NCBI GenBank assembly: GCA_030272585.1
Contig: BSYQ01000010.1
Coordinates: 62,001-126,000, forward strand
Origin: Bryopsis sp. KO-2023
Taxonomy: Eukaryota; Chlorophyta; Ulvophyceae; Bryopsidales; Bryopsidaceae
Direction of reading: 5' to 3'
Length of the DNA: 64,000 nt
Part shown: positions 1 through 9,327 of the stretch, one piece after another
Layout: the number at the start of each line of letters is the position of its first letter
Numbering within the stretch: position 1 is the first letter of the stretch
The notes under the pieces: model-generated
Databases searched by the model: none
Told to the model about the DNA's origin: nothing
Seen by the model: the letters and a program-made list of their open reading frames with translations, nothing else
Translations under genes and position numbers: made by a program

Positions 1-173
1 GATCATGATCGGCCGATCACCAATCTGATCGGCTGACCGATTTAATCGGCCGATCACGATCACACCGATCAACGTCAGCCGATCAAGTGCCGACAGGTCG
101 CGGCGCTTGATCGGGATCGGGATCGGAGATGCCGATTAGATCGGATCATGATCGGTCAATTGATCGGTCCATC
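1..173. repeat. GATC-rich degenerate repeat, copy 1
   Basis: The stretch is built from overlapping GATCGG, CGATCAC and GATCACGATC words. About 80 bp (roughly 46-126) recurs almost unchanged at about 550-630, on the other side of the tRNA-like inverted repeat. A related block lies at about 1114-1230. No coding potential is seen. It may be a microsatellite-like sequence or the end of a larger dispersed repeat cut by later insertions. Confidence 0.7.
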
Positions 174-482
174 ACAAATGCCAAGAAGTCACCACCCGCA
201 GGTGTTTTTGGGGTGCAGGGATTCAAACCTGGGACCTAACAAATTGGAGACAGATGCATTAACGCTTGGACCACTCGGAACGACGATCACTAGGTCATCC
301 GTGTCATTATATACCTTAGTTTGTCGGACTGACAGATCACGTATATAATGACACGGATGACCTACTAACCGTGGCTCCGAGTGGTCCAAGCGTTAGTGAG
401 TTTGCTTCTAGTCCGTTAGGTACCCGGTTTGAATCCTTCTACCTAAAAAACACCTGCGGGTGGTGACTTGTCGGCATTTCCG
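174..482. repeat. Inverted pair of tRNA-like (SINE-head-like) sequences
   Basis: Two related arms face each other. The minus-strand arm (about 174-292) carries a B-box-like GGTTTGAATCC (219-229) and an A-box-like CCGAGTGGTCCAAG (265-278). The plus-strand arm (about 363-482) carries the same A-box core (ending at 390) and the same B box (426-436). Both end in a shared tail containing CACCTGCGGGTGGTGACTT. A perfect 22-bp inverted repeat (293-314 with 341-362) joins them at the centre. The A box looks like that of Ser/Leu tRNAs, but acceptor stems do not pair and the anticodon arms are unclear, so these are tRNA-derived elements or a foldback element rather than functional tRNA genes. Confidence 0.6.
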
Positions 483-633
483 CGAGACCGATCAATTCAC
501 CGATCAAATGATCAATACCGATCATGATCGGATGCAGGTCCGATCAGCATCGGCCGATCACGATCACACCGATCAACGTCAGCCGATCAAGTGCCGACAG
601 CTCGCGGCGCTTGATCGTGATCGGGATCGTGAT
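483..633. repeat. GATC-rich degenerate repeat, copy 2
   Basis: This is the second copy of the GATC-rich block, with about 80 bp near-identical to positions 46-126. It is interrupted at 634 by a non-autonomous hAT insertion that duplicated ATCGTGAT; the block resumes at 1114 and fades near 1230. Confidence 0.65.
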
Positions 634-1113
634 CAGACATGGGCTGAGACCCCTGTGCACAGGACAGGACAGAACAGACTGTCTGTTCTGTGCACAGGGT
701 TGGACCTGTGCTGCACAGGTGCACAGACCTGCACAGCACAGCACAGACCGGGTCTGTGCAGGGTCTGTGCAGGTCTGTGCAAATTCTGTGCAGAGTCTGT
801 GCAGTTCTGTGCAGAGTCTGTGCAGAGTCTGTGCAGTTCTGTGCAGAGTCTGTGCAGAGTCTGTGCAGTTCTGTGCAGAGTCTGTGCAAATTCTGTGCAG
901 AGTCTGTGCAGAGTCTGTGCACAGTCTGTGCAGATTCTGTGCTGTTCTGTGCAGTCTGTGCGCCTGTGCAGCACAGATCTGACCCTGTGCACGTCTGTCC
1001 TGGAATTTCGAAAAACAGGACAGCACAGGGTGCACAGGGTGCACAGAACCCGCACAGAACCCTGTCCTGTGCGATGCACAGGACAGGGGTCTGTCCTGTG
1101 CAGCCCATGACTG
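634..1113. mobile_element. Non-autonomous hAT element (MITE-like), 480 bp
   Basis: It starts CAGACATGGGCTG (634-646) and ends CAGCCCATGACTG (1101-1113), which are inverted repeats with one mismatch. It is flanked by a perfect 8-bp target duplication ATCGTGAT (626-633 and 1114-1121), the size expected for hAT insertions. The interior is almost entirely CTGTGCAG-type units (CTGTGCAGAGT, CTGTGCAGTTCT) in both orientations, with no transposase. The ends match those of the autonomous hAT at 1377-7344, so that enzyme could mobilise it. Long open frames here in several phases come from the stop-poor repeat and are not genes. Confidence 0.9.
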
Positions 1114-1368
1114 ATCGTGATCGGTTTTGCCGATTTAATCGGTGATCGGTATACCGATCACGATCACGATCACCGATCAACATTTGATCGGCCGATCACG
1201 ATCACGATCACCGATCAGCCAAAAATGAAAAAAAAAAAAAAAAACCGATCATCGCTAAAATCGGTTCTAGGACGCAGTTATGATGTCGGATTACTGCTCT
1301 GACCTAATATTACCTTAGTTTTGGAAGATCGATCAGATCCATAGTATGGTTCGCAGCCAAGCAGCATT
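1114..1368. repeat. GATC-rich block remnant and short host flank
   Basis: GATC-rich words continue to about 1230, followed by an A-run (about 1228-1243) and about 120 bp of unremarkable sequence up to the hAT target site. No gene is seen. Confidence 0.6.
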
Positions 1369-1564
1369 CTGAGCAGCAGTCATGGGCTGCACAGGACAGA
1401 CCCCTGTCCTGTGCGCCGCACAGGACAGGGGTCTGTGCAGGTTCTGTGCACCCTGTGCTGTCCTGTCCTGTTTTCCGAAAATCCACAGGACAGACCCACG
1501 TCTGTCCTGTACTGTACAAACCCTGTGTGAAACAGAAGTTCGACCCCCTGTACAACCTGTGCGC

Positions 1565-1790
1565 CCACGTGCGACTGTGCGCAGCACAGTGCGTTGTCTG
1601 CGCAGCACAGTGCGTTGTCTGTGCAGCACAGTGCGCCGTCTGTGCAGCACTGTGCAGCACACAGACCACGTGATCTGTGTGCTGCACAGTGCTGCACAGA
1701 CAACGCACTGTGCTGCACAGACAACGCACTGTGCTGCACAGACGACGCACTGTGCTGCACAGACAACGCACTGTGTTGCACAGTGCGTTC
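1565..1790. repeat. Large palindrome in the hAT left subterminal region
   Basis: The left arm has about three 21-bp units containing GCAGCACAGTGCGTTGTCTGT; the right arm has about four units of its reverse complement. The centre is CACGTG at 1667-1672. The arrangement could form a hairpin roughly 100 bp long. Clustered subterminal repeats are the usual binding sites of hAT transposases; this role is inferred here. The transposase 5' region begins just after it (about 1790-1929). Confidence 0.85.
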
Positions 1791-1929
1791 TCTCACTCTT
1801 TCACGGCATCGCCACTACAAATAGAAGGGCGCAACCATTCCTGCCCTTTCGACGTTTTCGCTTGCCGAACCCTTGCCGACCTGTGTGCGTACCTACAGCA
1901 AAAAAAGGAAAAGAAAAGAGAGAAGGAAA

Positions 1930-4900
1930 ATGGCCCCCAAAAAGATCGCTACTTTTGAGGAGAGGGAGGAGCGCGCGTTGCTGGAATTCGATCAAAGGGA
2001 GACGGCTCGCCTTCAAGAGTGTAGTGGGGCAGCTGTCACGCCAGAAAGAGAGGGCCAGAGCATGGGATTGGAGACGCCAAATCGACAGGCAGGGACAGGA
2101 GGAATAGGAGGAACAGGAGGAACAGGACAAACAGGAGGGTCAAGAGCAGTAGGAGGGTCAGGAGCAGTAGGAGGGTCAGGAGGGTCAGGAGGGTCAGTAG
2201 GGACAGGAGTGACAGGAGGGACAGGAGGGAGAGGAGGGAGAGGAGGGAGAGGCTCCAAAGCACAGGGGAGCAGACCAAGGAGGAGAAACACCCTGCATGG
2301 GGTGTTGAAGCCCATAGCAAAGGGGAAGGGAAAGGAGCCGCTGCGCAGGGCCTTCGAGCAGGGGGAAGGGGAAGGGGAGGAGGTGATGGAGGTGAAGGAG
2401 GTGCCCGCCCGCAAGGTAAGAATCTGTTTTTGCTGTTGATGTTCAGCTGTGGGGGGGGGGACTGCATGTGCATGTGCATGTGCATGTGCATGTGCATGTG
2501 AATTTTTATGTTGAAATTTTTGAATGTCCAGCCTGAACTGGGGGGGGGACTGCATGTGCATGTGCATGTGCATGTGAATGTGAATGTTAATTTTGATGTT
2601 GAAATGTTTGAATGTCCAGCCTGAACTGGGGGGGGGACTGCATGTGATGTGCATGTTAATGCTGTGTTCTGATTTTTGAATTTTGTGTGTTAATGTTTTG
2701 TAGGGAAAGTCACCCCTGCGATGGGTGCGGTCCCTGTACATGATCGATGGCGTCATGAACAAGGAAGTCACGGAGCAGGGTGGTCGGAAGGTGGTGAAGG
2801 TAAGTGATTTTGTGTTGTTTTTTTGTATAAACTCTTTTCCTGCTTCTGCAGTTGCATGTTTTTTTAATAAGAACCTGTTTGAAAGAAAGGAAAAAAAAAA
2901 GGCAGTGCACAGATAGAGTGCACAGATAGTGCACAGATAGTGCACAGATAGTGCACAGGTAGTGCACAGATAGTGCACAGATAGTGCACAGGTAGTGCAC
3001 AGATAGTGCACAGACATTGAACAGAAAGTGAACAGACCCGCACAGACCCGTACAGAATGTGAACAGATAGTGCACAGACACTGCCTGTGCCCATTACTGA
3101 TGTGTTTGTGTTTTTTTGTTTGTTTGTTTCATAGGTTGTCTGCAACCTGTGTGGGGAGCGGGTCTCCTTCCACAACAGCAGCCTGACCACCCCCGTGGCG
3201 CATGCGAGGACCCACCGGATCTTCAATGCGGAGGACCTCGACAACCGCCTGGCCCAGCTAGAGTAAGTATAAGTTCTGTTGCTGTTTCTGTTTCAGTTTC
3301 AATCCTGTTTGTATGTTTTAATCCTGTTTGTTCGTTTGAATCCTGTTTGTGTGTTTGTTTGAATCTTGTTTCTGTTGCTAATCCTGTTTCTATGTGTTCC
3401 AGCCCCAATGCCAAAACCGACACCACCCGGGCCGATGTGATGGAGAGGTACATCACGGCAGCCCCCTACCAGGCCCGGACACATGCGTGGGAGAGGATCG
3501 CCCGAGGTGCTGCCCTTTGGGTGGCGATGGAAGGCCTCCCACTCTCAGTCTGTGAGAGTGAGGCCTTCCAACACTACAGTGCCCTCCTCAACCCCAAAGC
3601 ACCAAAACTCTCAAGGAAAACAGTCACAAGCAGGGTAAGTACATGTGTGTTTTGTTTCCCTGTGTAATCTCTGTGCACTGTCTGTGCACCTGTGCTATGT
3701 CTGTGGAACATCTGTGCTGTCTCTGTGTATGGTCTGTGTGTTACCTGTGTGCATCTGTGCAATGTCTGTGTTGATCCTGTGCAATGTCTGTGTTATCCCT
3801 GTGCTGTGTCTGTGGGTTACTTGTGTTGCATGTGTGCTGTTTCTGTGCTCTGTGTGGTGTGTTTTTTCACTGTTGGTGCATCTGGTGCAGGTAGAATCCC
3901 TTTACGAGGAGGGGGTGGCAAAGATGCGGGGGAGCATGAAGCGGCTGCAGGAAAGGCAACAGAAGCCAGCCCTGACCTGCGACATATGGACCAGTCGCAG
4001 GCAGGACAAATTCATGACACTGACAGTGCATGGAATGGACGACACGGTGCAGCCTTGGAGGATGAAGACGTGGGTGCTGGGAGCGATGCCCATCCAAGAA
4101 GACTCCGCAACTTCAAATGGTGAGTATGGTTTTGTTTTTGTTATTGTTATTGTTTTTGTTTTTCTTTCTGTTTTTGTTTCTGTTTTTGTTTTGTTAATGA
4201 ATTGGGTTTTCATGTGTGTGGTTTGCAGTGATTCGGCAACACGTGGAGGAGGAAATCGAGCGCTTTGGGCTGACCTGGTACCGGCCCACCATAATAACAG
4301 ACCAGGGGAGCAACGTGGTACACTGTTTTGACAGGTGAGTTACTGTTTTGTATTTTGTTTTGTGTTTTGTTTTGTTTTGTGTTTTAATTTAATTTTTGAT
4401 TTCATGGAATGTTGAGTTGTGTTATGTATCGTAGGAACCTAAAATGGGACTGGATGCCCTGTATGTGCCACGTGTTGCACAATGCAGTGTGCGACACGTT
4501 CAAGGCACACAAAACCGAAAACTCGGAGTTCCACTTGAGCCTGAGGCGCGCCTCCCAATTTGTGGAGCACATGAACAGGTGTGAAAAACAGAAGGAAGAA
4601 AATCCCTTATATTTCCCACTTCTGCTTGCTTGTTAATTTTGTTGATTAACTGTTAAGTGTTTATATTTGTTATTGTTAATGCTCCTTACAGATCCACAAA
4701 ATCCAAAGCAGAGCTTGATAACCTGCAGCGGGAGAACATCCGTGCAGCTGGGGAGATGGAAGACACGGGGGAAGAAAGTGCCGATGACCTCCTGCCTCAG
4801 GGATCCCCGAAGATCGTGTTGGCGTTAAAAATGCCACAGGCCACAAGGTGGAATTCCACCTACTTCATGATGGAAAGGTGATGATCATGTGTGTGTTATC

Positions 4901-6528
4901 TTGTTTCGTTGTTGTGATCGTACAAATTGTTTGCTGAAATTGTTTGGTTTTGTGTCCCAACAGATTGCTCAGGATCAAGGGCCCGTGCCAGGCGTGGCTA
5001 GACAAGAACTACGCTGCCTTTGTGGACGGGCTGGAGCGAAAGCACTGGGTGCATCTCCAGGGGTGGATGACAGCCCTCGAACCCGTGATGAGGACATCAA
5101 AAGTCCTCGAATCTGAGACAAAGCCCACAGCAGGCTCGGTTTTGAAAGTCCTTTTCCGGGTACGTATTTCTAAACGTTCATGTCTTTCCTTGTGTTTCTG
5201 TGGTCAACCTTTTCTTGTGATCTTTTGTTTCTAAATGCCGACATGTTTTCCTGCAGTTGATAGAGCACCTTAACGCTGGTTGCCCTATGAATCAAGAAGG
5301 GGAAGGGGCTGCAGATGGGGACCTCCTGAAGCTTATGAAGATGATTGCTGAGCATGTTCGGGCCAGAATGGACTCACCAAATTGGGTGTTTGCGTGTCTG
5401 GTCATAGCCACCCTCGACACAACCGTCAGGCAAGCATAAAAACAATAACTTCTGAGAGTGTGAAGCAGAGGTGTTTGTGTGTCTTTGTTTGTAACTGTGG
5501 GTTACATGCTTGTTATAGGGATTTTGGTTTTCTCGATGCGCACGTGTACAAGCGTAAAGACACCAGCGGGAGGCAATACTTCCAAAGAACACGACAGGAT
5601 TTTCCATCCAAGGACAGCCTGCTGCAGGAGGTTCGTTAATTGTCTTTGCTTCTGTGTTTCTGTGCTTCCTTTCGTTGCTTGTGTCACATCATGTGACTCA
5701 CATGTGCCCATCTGTGTTGACGTTTTCCGGCACAGGTAAGGGAAGAAATCAAGGCACTCATGCTGCAGAAGATGGAGGAGGTCGGCATGAAGCTTGATAA
5801 CGATCCGGCCGATGTCGACATGGAGGATTGTTTCCTCAACTGGGACACTCCAACCAGCCAATCAGCAGCACCACCAGCAGGTGCCCAAACCCAAGCCGAT
5901 GAATTTGCCGAGGCAGAGCTGACTCGCTTCATGGAGACAAAGGTATTCTTGAATTTTTGTTTTTTTAATAATTTTAATCACAATTGTTTATTTCCAAATC
6001 CACATTTGATCGCATTCAGGGACATCCACTGTAAGGGACATGTCATTTTTGTTTTAGCCTTTAAAAGAGAAACAGAAACAGAAATTACATGTTGTGACCT
6101 TTGTTTTTGTTTGTTTATTTTTGCAGGGCGGTAGGGGTATCAAGTGCCCGCTACAGTTTTGGTCGACAGAGGGCTCAGGTTTCCCGGTGCTGAAGCTCCT
6201 CGCTGCGGACTTCTTGTGTGTCCCTGCATCCTCTTCATCTTCGGAGAGGTCCTTCTCCAAAACAGGAGCTATCGTGAGGGCTCGAAGGGCAAAGCTGTCC
6301 ACGAAGAACATCCGGTACCTCAGCTTCCTGTCGTGGAACGGGCATAGCATGCTTCCGAAGGCAGGAAGATTGCCCGAGATCAAGAAAGAGGACCCACACC
6401 CAGGCAGCCAGTCAGGGAGAACACCAGAGACAGCGGGTAGCCGGCAGGTGGAGGGTGGGGAGGTGGAGGGTGGGGAGGTAGAGGGTGGGGAGGTGGAGGC
6501 TGGGGAGGTGGAGGCTGCAATGATATGA
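1930..6528 (+). CDS. hAT transposase with BED zinc finger, 13 exons, 898 aa
   Basis: DNA-cutting transposase acting in the nucleus on the element's ends. Exons read by splice signals and phase: 1930-2415, 2704-2799, 3135-3262, 3403-3634, 3891-4119, 4229-4334, 4435-4578, 4692-4877, 4964-5159, 5257-5429, 5519-5630, 5736-5942, 6127-6528. They sum to 899 codons with stop and stay open throughout. Exon 1 is basic, then Gly/Thr/Ser-rich and low-complexity. Exon 3 encodes a BED-type zinc finger (VVCNLCGERVSF, then H-x3-H). Exon 6 has IITDQGSNVVHCF and exon 8 has QATRWNSTYFMMER, both typical of hAT catalytic cores. The last exon holds the C-terminal dimerisation region (PASSSSSERSFSKTGAIV) and ends in a Gly/Glu/Val repeat tail. 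Intron 10 uses a GC donor (5430), supported by phase. The start was chosen at the ATG before PKKIATFEER; an in-frame ATG-less extension upstream was ignored. Confidence 0.9.
2440..2665. repeat. CATGTG microsatellite units in transposase intron 1
   Basis: Three successive units each have a G-run, then ACTGCATGTG followed by repeated GCATGT, then a spacer ending GTCCAGCCTGAACTG. They lie wholly inside the first intron (2416-2703) and carry no coding signal. Confidence 0.8.
2911..3085. repeat. GTGCACAGATA tandem array in transposase intron 2
   Basis: More than ten units of about 11 bp (GTGCACAGATA or GTGCACAGGTA) fill the second intron. The GTGCACAG core is the same word that dominates the element's subterminal arrays. 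A looser CTGTGCA/CTGTGTG-rich version fills intron 4 at about 3660-3860. Confidence 0.85.
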
Positions 6529-6564
6529 AACGAAATAACGAAATGGGAAGAAGGGGAAAACAAA

Positions 6565-6985
6565 GGGGAAAACAATGGGGGAAAATGGGATATGGAATTT
6601 GCAGGAGTGACTGCAGTTTATAGTGGGAAAACAATGGGGAAAACAATGGGGGAAAATGGGATATGGAATTTGCAGGAGTGACTGCAGTTTATAGTGGGAA
6701 AACAATGGGGAAAACAATGGGGGAAAATGGGATATGGAATTTGCAGGAGTGACTGCAGTTTATAGTGGGAAAACAAAGGGGAAAACAATGGGGGAAAAGG
6801 GGATATGGAATTTGCTGGGGGTGACTGCAGTTTATAGTGGGAAAACAAAGGGGAAAACAATGGGGGAAAAGGGGATATGGAATTTGCTGGGGGTGACTGC
6901 AGTTTATAGTGGGAAAACAAAGGGGAAAACAATGGGGGAAAAGGGGATATGGAATTTGCTGGGGGTGACTGCAGTTTTTAATGAA
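6565..6985. repeat. 71-72 bp minisatellite, six copies, downstream of the transposase
   Basis: The word TATGGAATTTGC recurs at 6591, 6662, 6733, 6804, 6876 and 6948, giving 71-72 bp spacing. Units also contain GTGACTGCAGTTTATAGTGGG and GGGGAAAACAATGGGG words. The first three and last three copies form two subtypes (GCAGGAGTGAC versus GCTGGGGGTGAC), suggesting two rounds of expansion. It lies between the transposase stop codon and the 3' subterminal arrays. About three copies of a 20-21 bp CTGTGTGAACCCTGTCCAT unit follow at 7002-7065. Confidence 0.9.
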
Positions 6986-7377
6986 ATATTGAAAAAAACC
7001 AAGTCTGTGTGAACCCTGTCCATCTCTGTGTGAACCCTGTCCATCTCTGTGTGAACCCTGTCCAGACAGAACCTGCACAGACTTGGGGTCTGTGCAGTCT
7101 GTGTGTTTGTCCCCAGGCACCTGTGCACATCTGTTCTGTCCTGTGCTTCACACAGGACAGGATGAACCTGTGCTGCACAGACAGAGCACAGACATAGCAC
7201 AGACCCGGCACAGACTTTGCACAGACCCTGTCTGTGCTGTGCTGTACAGGTCTGTGCACCTGTGCAGCACAGGTCCAACCCTGTGCACAGAACAGACAGT
7301 CTGTTCTGTCCTGTCCTGTGCACAGGGGTCTCAGCCCATGTCTGCTGAGCAGCGGACTTAGTAGCCAAGCCAGCGAC

Positions 7378-7791
7378 CAGACATGGGCTGAGACCCCTGT
7401 GCACAGGACAGGACAGAACAGACTGTCTGTTCTGTGCACAGGGTCAGACCTGTGCTGCACAGGCGCACAGACCTGCACAGCACAGCACAGACAGGGTCTG
7501 TGCAGATTCTGTGTAGTTCTGTGCAGTTCTGTGCAGATTCTGTGCAAAATCTGTGCAGATTCTGTGCAGATTCTGTGCAAAATCTGTGCAGATTCTGTGC
7601 AGTTCTGTGCAGATTCTGTGCAGTTCTGTGCTGTGCTGTGCGGGTCTGCTCACCTGTGCAGCACAGGTCCGACCTGTGCACAGCACAGACAGTTGGTCCT
7701 GTCCTGTCCTGTGGAATTTCGCTGCACAGGACAGACCTGCACAGGGTGCACAGAGCCTGCACAGAACCCTGTCCTGTTCAGCCCATGACTG
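7378..7791. mobile_element. Non-autonomous hAT element (MITE-like), 414 bp
   Basis: It starts CAGACATGGGCTG (7378-7390) and ends CAGCCCATGACTG (7779-7791). It is flanked by a perfect 8-bp target duplication CCAGCGAC (7370-7377 and 7792-7799). The interior is CTGTGCAGATT/CTGTGCAGTTCT units. It lies only 25 bp beyond the autonomous copy's right target duplication, so about 7200-7345 and 7378-7500 form a long inverted repeat around a short host spacer. Confidence 0.92.
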
Positions 7792-7799
7792 CCAGCGAC

Positions 7800-8385
7800 C
7801 AAGCCAGAGACCAAGCTCAAGCCTCAGAGACCGACCAAGCCAGAGCTCAGAGACAGAACCGGGGGTTTTGTTCGGGAACGGGTTTGTTTGGGGGTTTTTC
7901 GTAGGGCAGGGGGCCCTCCTGTAAAAATTATCTTCCTAGTGAACCTGTGCTTCCCCCAAGGGGAAGCGTCTGTGTTTCGACGGCCTAAGGGCCTGTAACA
8001 CTCACTGACACGCCTTAAACGTATTCCTGTTGTTCCGGGAGGCCAGGACGGCTGTAACAGGGACGGACTCTTCGTCAACTTACCAAGATCGTTTGAACGG
8101 ATAGTTATTGGTTTTTTAAAACATTTTTGATGCGAACGCAATATAGGCGCTGCCGCCGAGCAACAACACAACAATTGGTTACAATTGGTTTCTTTTTCGG
8201 GATCGTTTATAAAACATTTTTGATACGGATGCAATATTGGCGCTAACGCTGACAATGGCTGGGTTTTTTCCCAAGCATCACATTGTATTTGGGTTTTTTT
8301 TAATCAGAATCATTGATTTCGATTGTCATCATAGTGTTATATATTTGTTCGATATCCATACTGTGAATCAATCTTCGAAACGACA
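7800..8385. other. Gene-free stretch
   Basis: It begins with degenerate AAGCCAGAGACC words next to the MITE, then becomes unique sequence. A short diverged direct repeat containing AAAACATTTTTGAT recurs at about 8118 and 8213, each followed by a CGxATGCAATAT-like word. I see no gene. Confidence 0.5.
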
Positions 8386-8892
8386 ATGGCCGGCGGTGGA
8401 CGCCCAGAGGGGGTCGCAATAACGAAAGCTCATGTAAGATTTCGATCGGAGGATTATAAATTTAGAGTCACTAAAAGGATATTTGAATATGTGACTTTAG
8501 GAAAAGAATATTACTTGAAAGTAGAAACGATTCATACAGATGAGAATGGCAAGAAATCGTTTTTGCTGGTAAAAATTTGGGAGACGGAATACTTTTTCAA
8601 AATTCCGTTAGATTTTGTGGTTCGGCAAGTCATTATTAGAAAAGAAAATGTTAAAAGATTGTTGAGAAGCTTTAGAATATTCGAAGGGACGATCTTGATG
8701 ATTGTATTTAATAAGACAAACGGACAAGGGGTAAGATCCGAAGCAGAAGTACGAGTTCATCACCTCTTAAACGATTCGGATGTAGTGGATTTGATCGAAA
8801 AAGAGAAAAGAAAAGAAAAGGAAGAAAAAGAAAGATTATTGAATCCTCCAAAGGAAGAGGAGCATTTCTTAGTACGATGTAGAAAAAGGTAG
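8386..8892 (+). CDS. Orphan ORF, 168 aa, unknown
   Basis: Uninterrupted frame from ATG (context GACAATGG) to TAG. The protein starts MAGGGRPEGVAITKAH, has a mixed hydrophobic/charged centre, and ends in a Lys/Glu-rich tail (KEKRKEKEEKERL) that probably forms a charged helix. No signal peptide, membrane segment or motif is recognised. It lies in a stretch (8.1-12.4 kb) lacking the T-runs and GC-rich exons seen elsewhere in the window. It could be a real intronless gene, an exon of a larger gene, or chance. Confidence 0.4.
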   Translation: MAGGGRPEGVAITKAHVRFRSEDYKFRVTKRIFEYVTLGKEYYLKVETIHTDENGKKSFLLVKIWETEYFFKIPLDFVVRQVIIRKENVKRLLRSFRIFEGTILMIVFNKTNGQGVRSEAEVRVHHLLNDSDVVDLIEKEKRKEKEEKERLLNPPKEEEHFLVRCRKR

Positions 8893-9087
8893 GGAATAAA
8901 CAAAAGTTATTGGTATTGGTTCATAATGTCACATCGAGAATATCCTTTCCCTTGAACTTCAATTCACGAAAGGTCACATCAATCGTATTGAAAATAACTA
9001 GATGTTAGTTGTGCTTGTTTCCTTAAAAAAAAATTTCTAAATTTTTTTTTCTTCAACTTCTTAATTGTTTTCCTTTTTGTGCATAAG

Positions 9088-9327
9088 GTTGTTCGGGAGT
9101 CTCGGAGATTGCTAATCACCACTATGGAGGCAATTTTGCATGACCCCGCGGTTAAGTGGGTCAAAAAGGAGGAGATGCTCAAGACAGACGCCGAGCAGAT
9201 CTTGGCTACGGTGGATGGAAAGATGGAGGGTAGGTTTTTGGGCATCGAAGGCGCCCAGGCTATTTCGGGGACCGTTAGGGAGCAGTGCGTTTTTCATGAA
9301 ACAAAACAGCTTTTAAGGATTCCTTAG
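9088..9327 (+). pseudogene. Possible fragment of a PI3K-like kinase (ATM-like) C-terminal exon
   Basis: A long pyrimidine tract and AAG acceptor precede the frame VVRESRRLLITTMEAILHDP. This resembles the end of the ATM/PIKK kinase region, where an ...ETLLTILEVLLHDPLYKW-like segment leads toward the FATC tail. The following residues (AEQILATVDGKMEG, then GIEGAQAISGTVREQ) fit loosely with the pre-FATC/FATC segment, but the expected aromatic C-terminus is absent. No upstream kinase catalytic loop was found nearby. It may be a truncated gene fragment or coincidence. Confidence 0.3.

Larger units (their letters stand above)
1377..7344 (+). mobile_element. Autonomous hAT DNA transposon, about 6.0 kb
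   Basis: The terminal inverted repeats are CAGTCATGGGCTG (1377-1389) and CAGCCCATGTCTG (7332-7344). Both begin with the CAG common in hAT ends and match at 12 of 13 positions. A perfect 8-bp target duplication CTGAGCAG flanks the element (1369-1376 and 7345-7352). The left subterminal region is a large hairpin of about 21-bp units centred on CACGTG (1667-1672). The right subterminal region (about 7085-7331) is GTGCACAG-type arrays. A complete 13-exon transposase gene lies between them, followed by a 71-bp minisatellite. Intact coding region, matching ends and perfect target duplication suggest a recent, possibly still active copy. Confidence 0.92.

Noticed and set aside
174-482. Functional tRNA-Ser or tRNA-Leu genes
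   Set aside because: A and B boxes are present, but acceptor stems do not pair and anticodon arms are not well formed in either arm.
780-960. Regularly spaced short repeats resembling a CRISPR array
   Set aside because: Units are about 11-13 bp with no unique spacers, and the host is eukaryotic. They are subterminal repeats of a hAT element.
460-1183. Long overlapping ORFs on both strands within the CTGTGCAG array
   Set aside because: They open in several frames on both strands at once because the repeat unit lacks stop codons. Composition is purely repetitive and lies inside a MITE.
2013-3017. Minus-strand ORF of 334 codons opposite the transposase
   Set aside because: It reads the complement of low-complexity exon 1 and of CATGTG/GTGCACAG arrays. 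The plus strand has the conserved hAT domains.
1377-7791. Taking the whole 1377-7791 span as a single transposon
   Set aside because: The outer flanks do not match, whereas 1377-7344 and 7378-7791 each have their own perfect 8-bp duplication.
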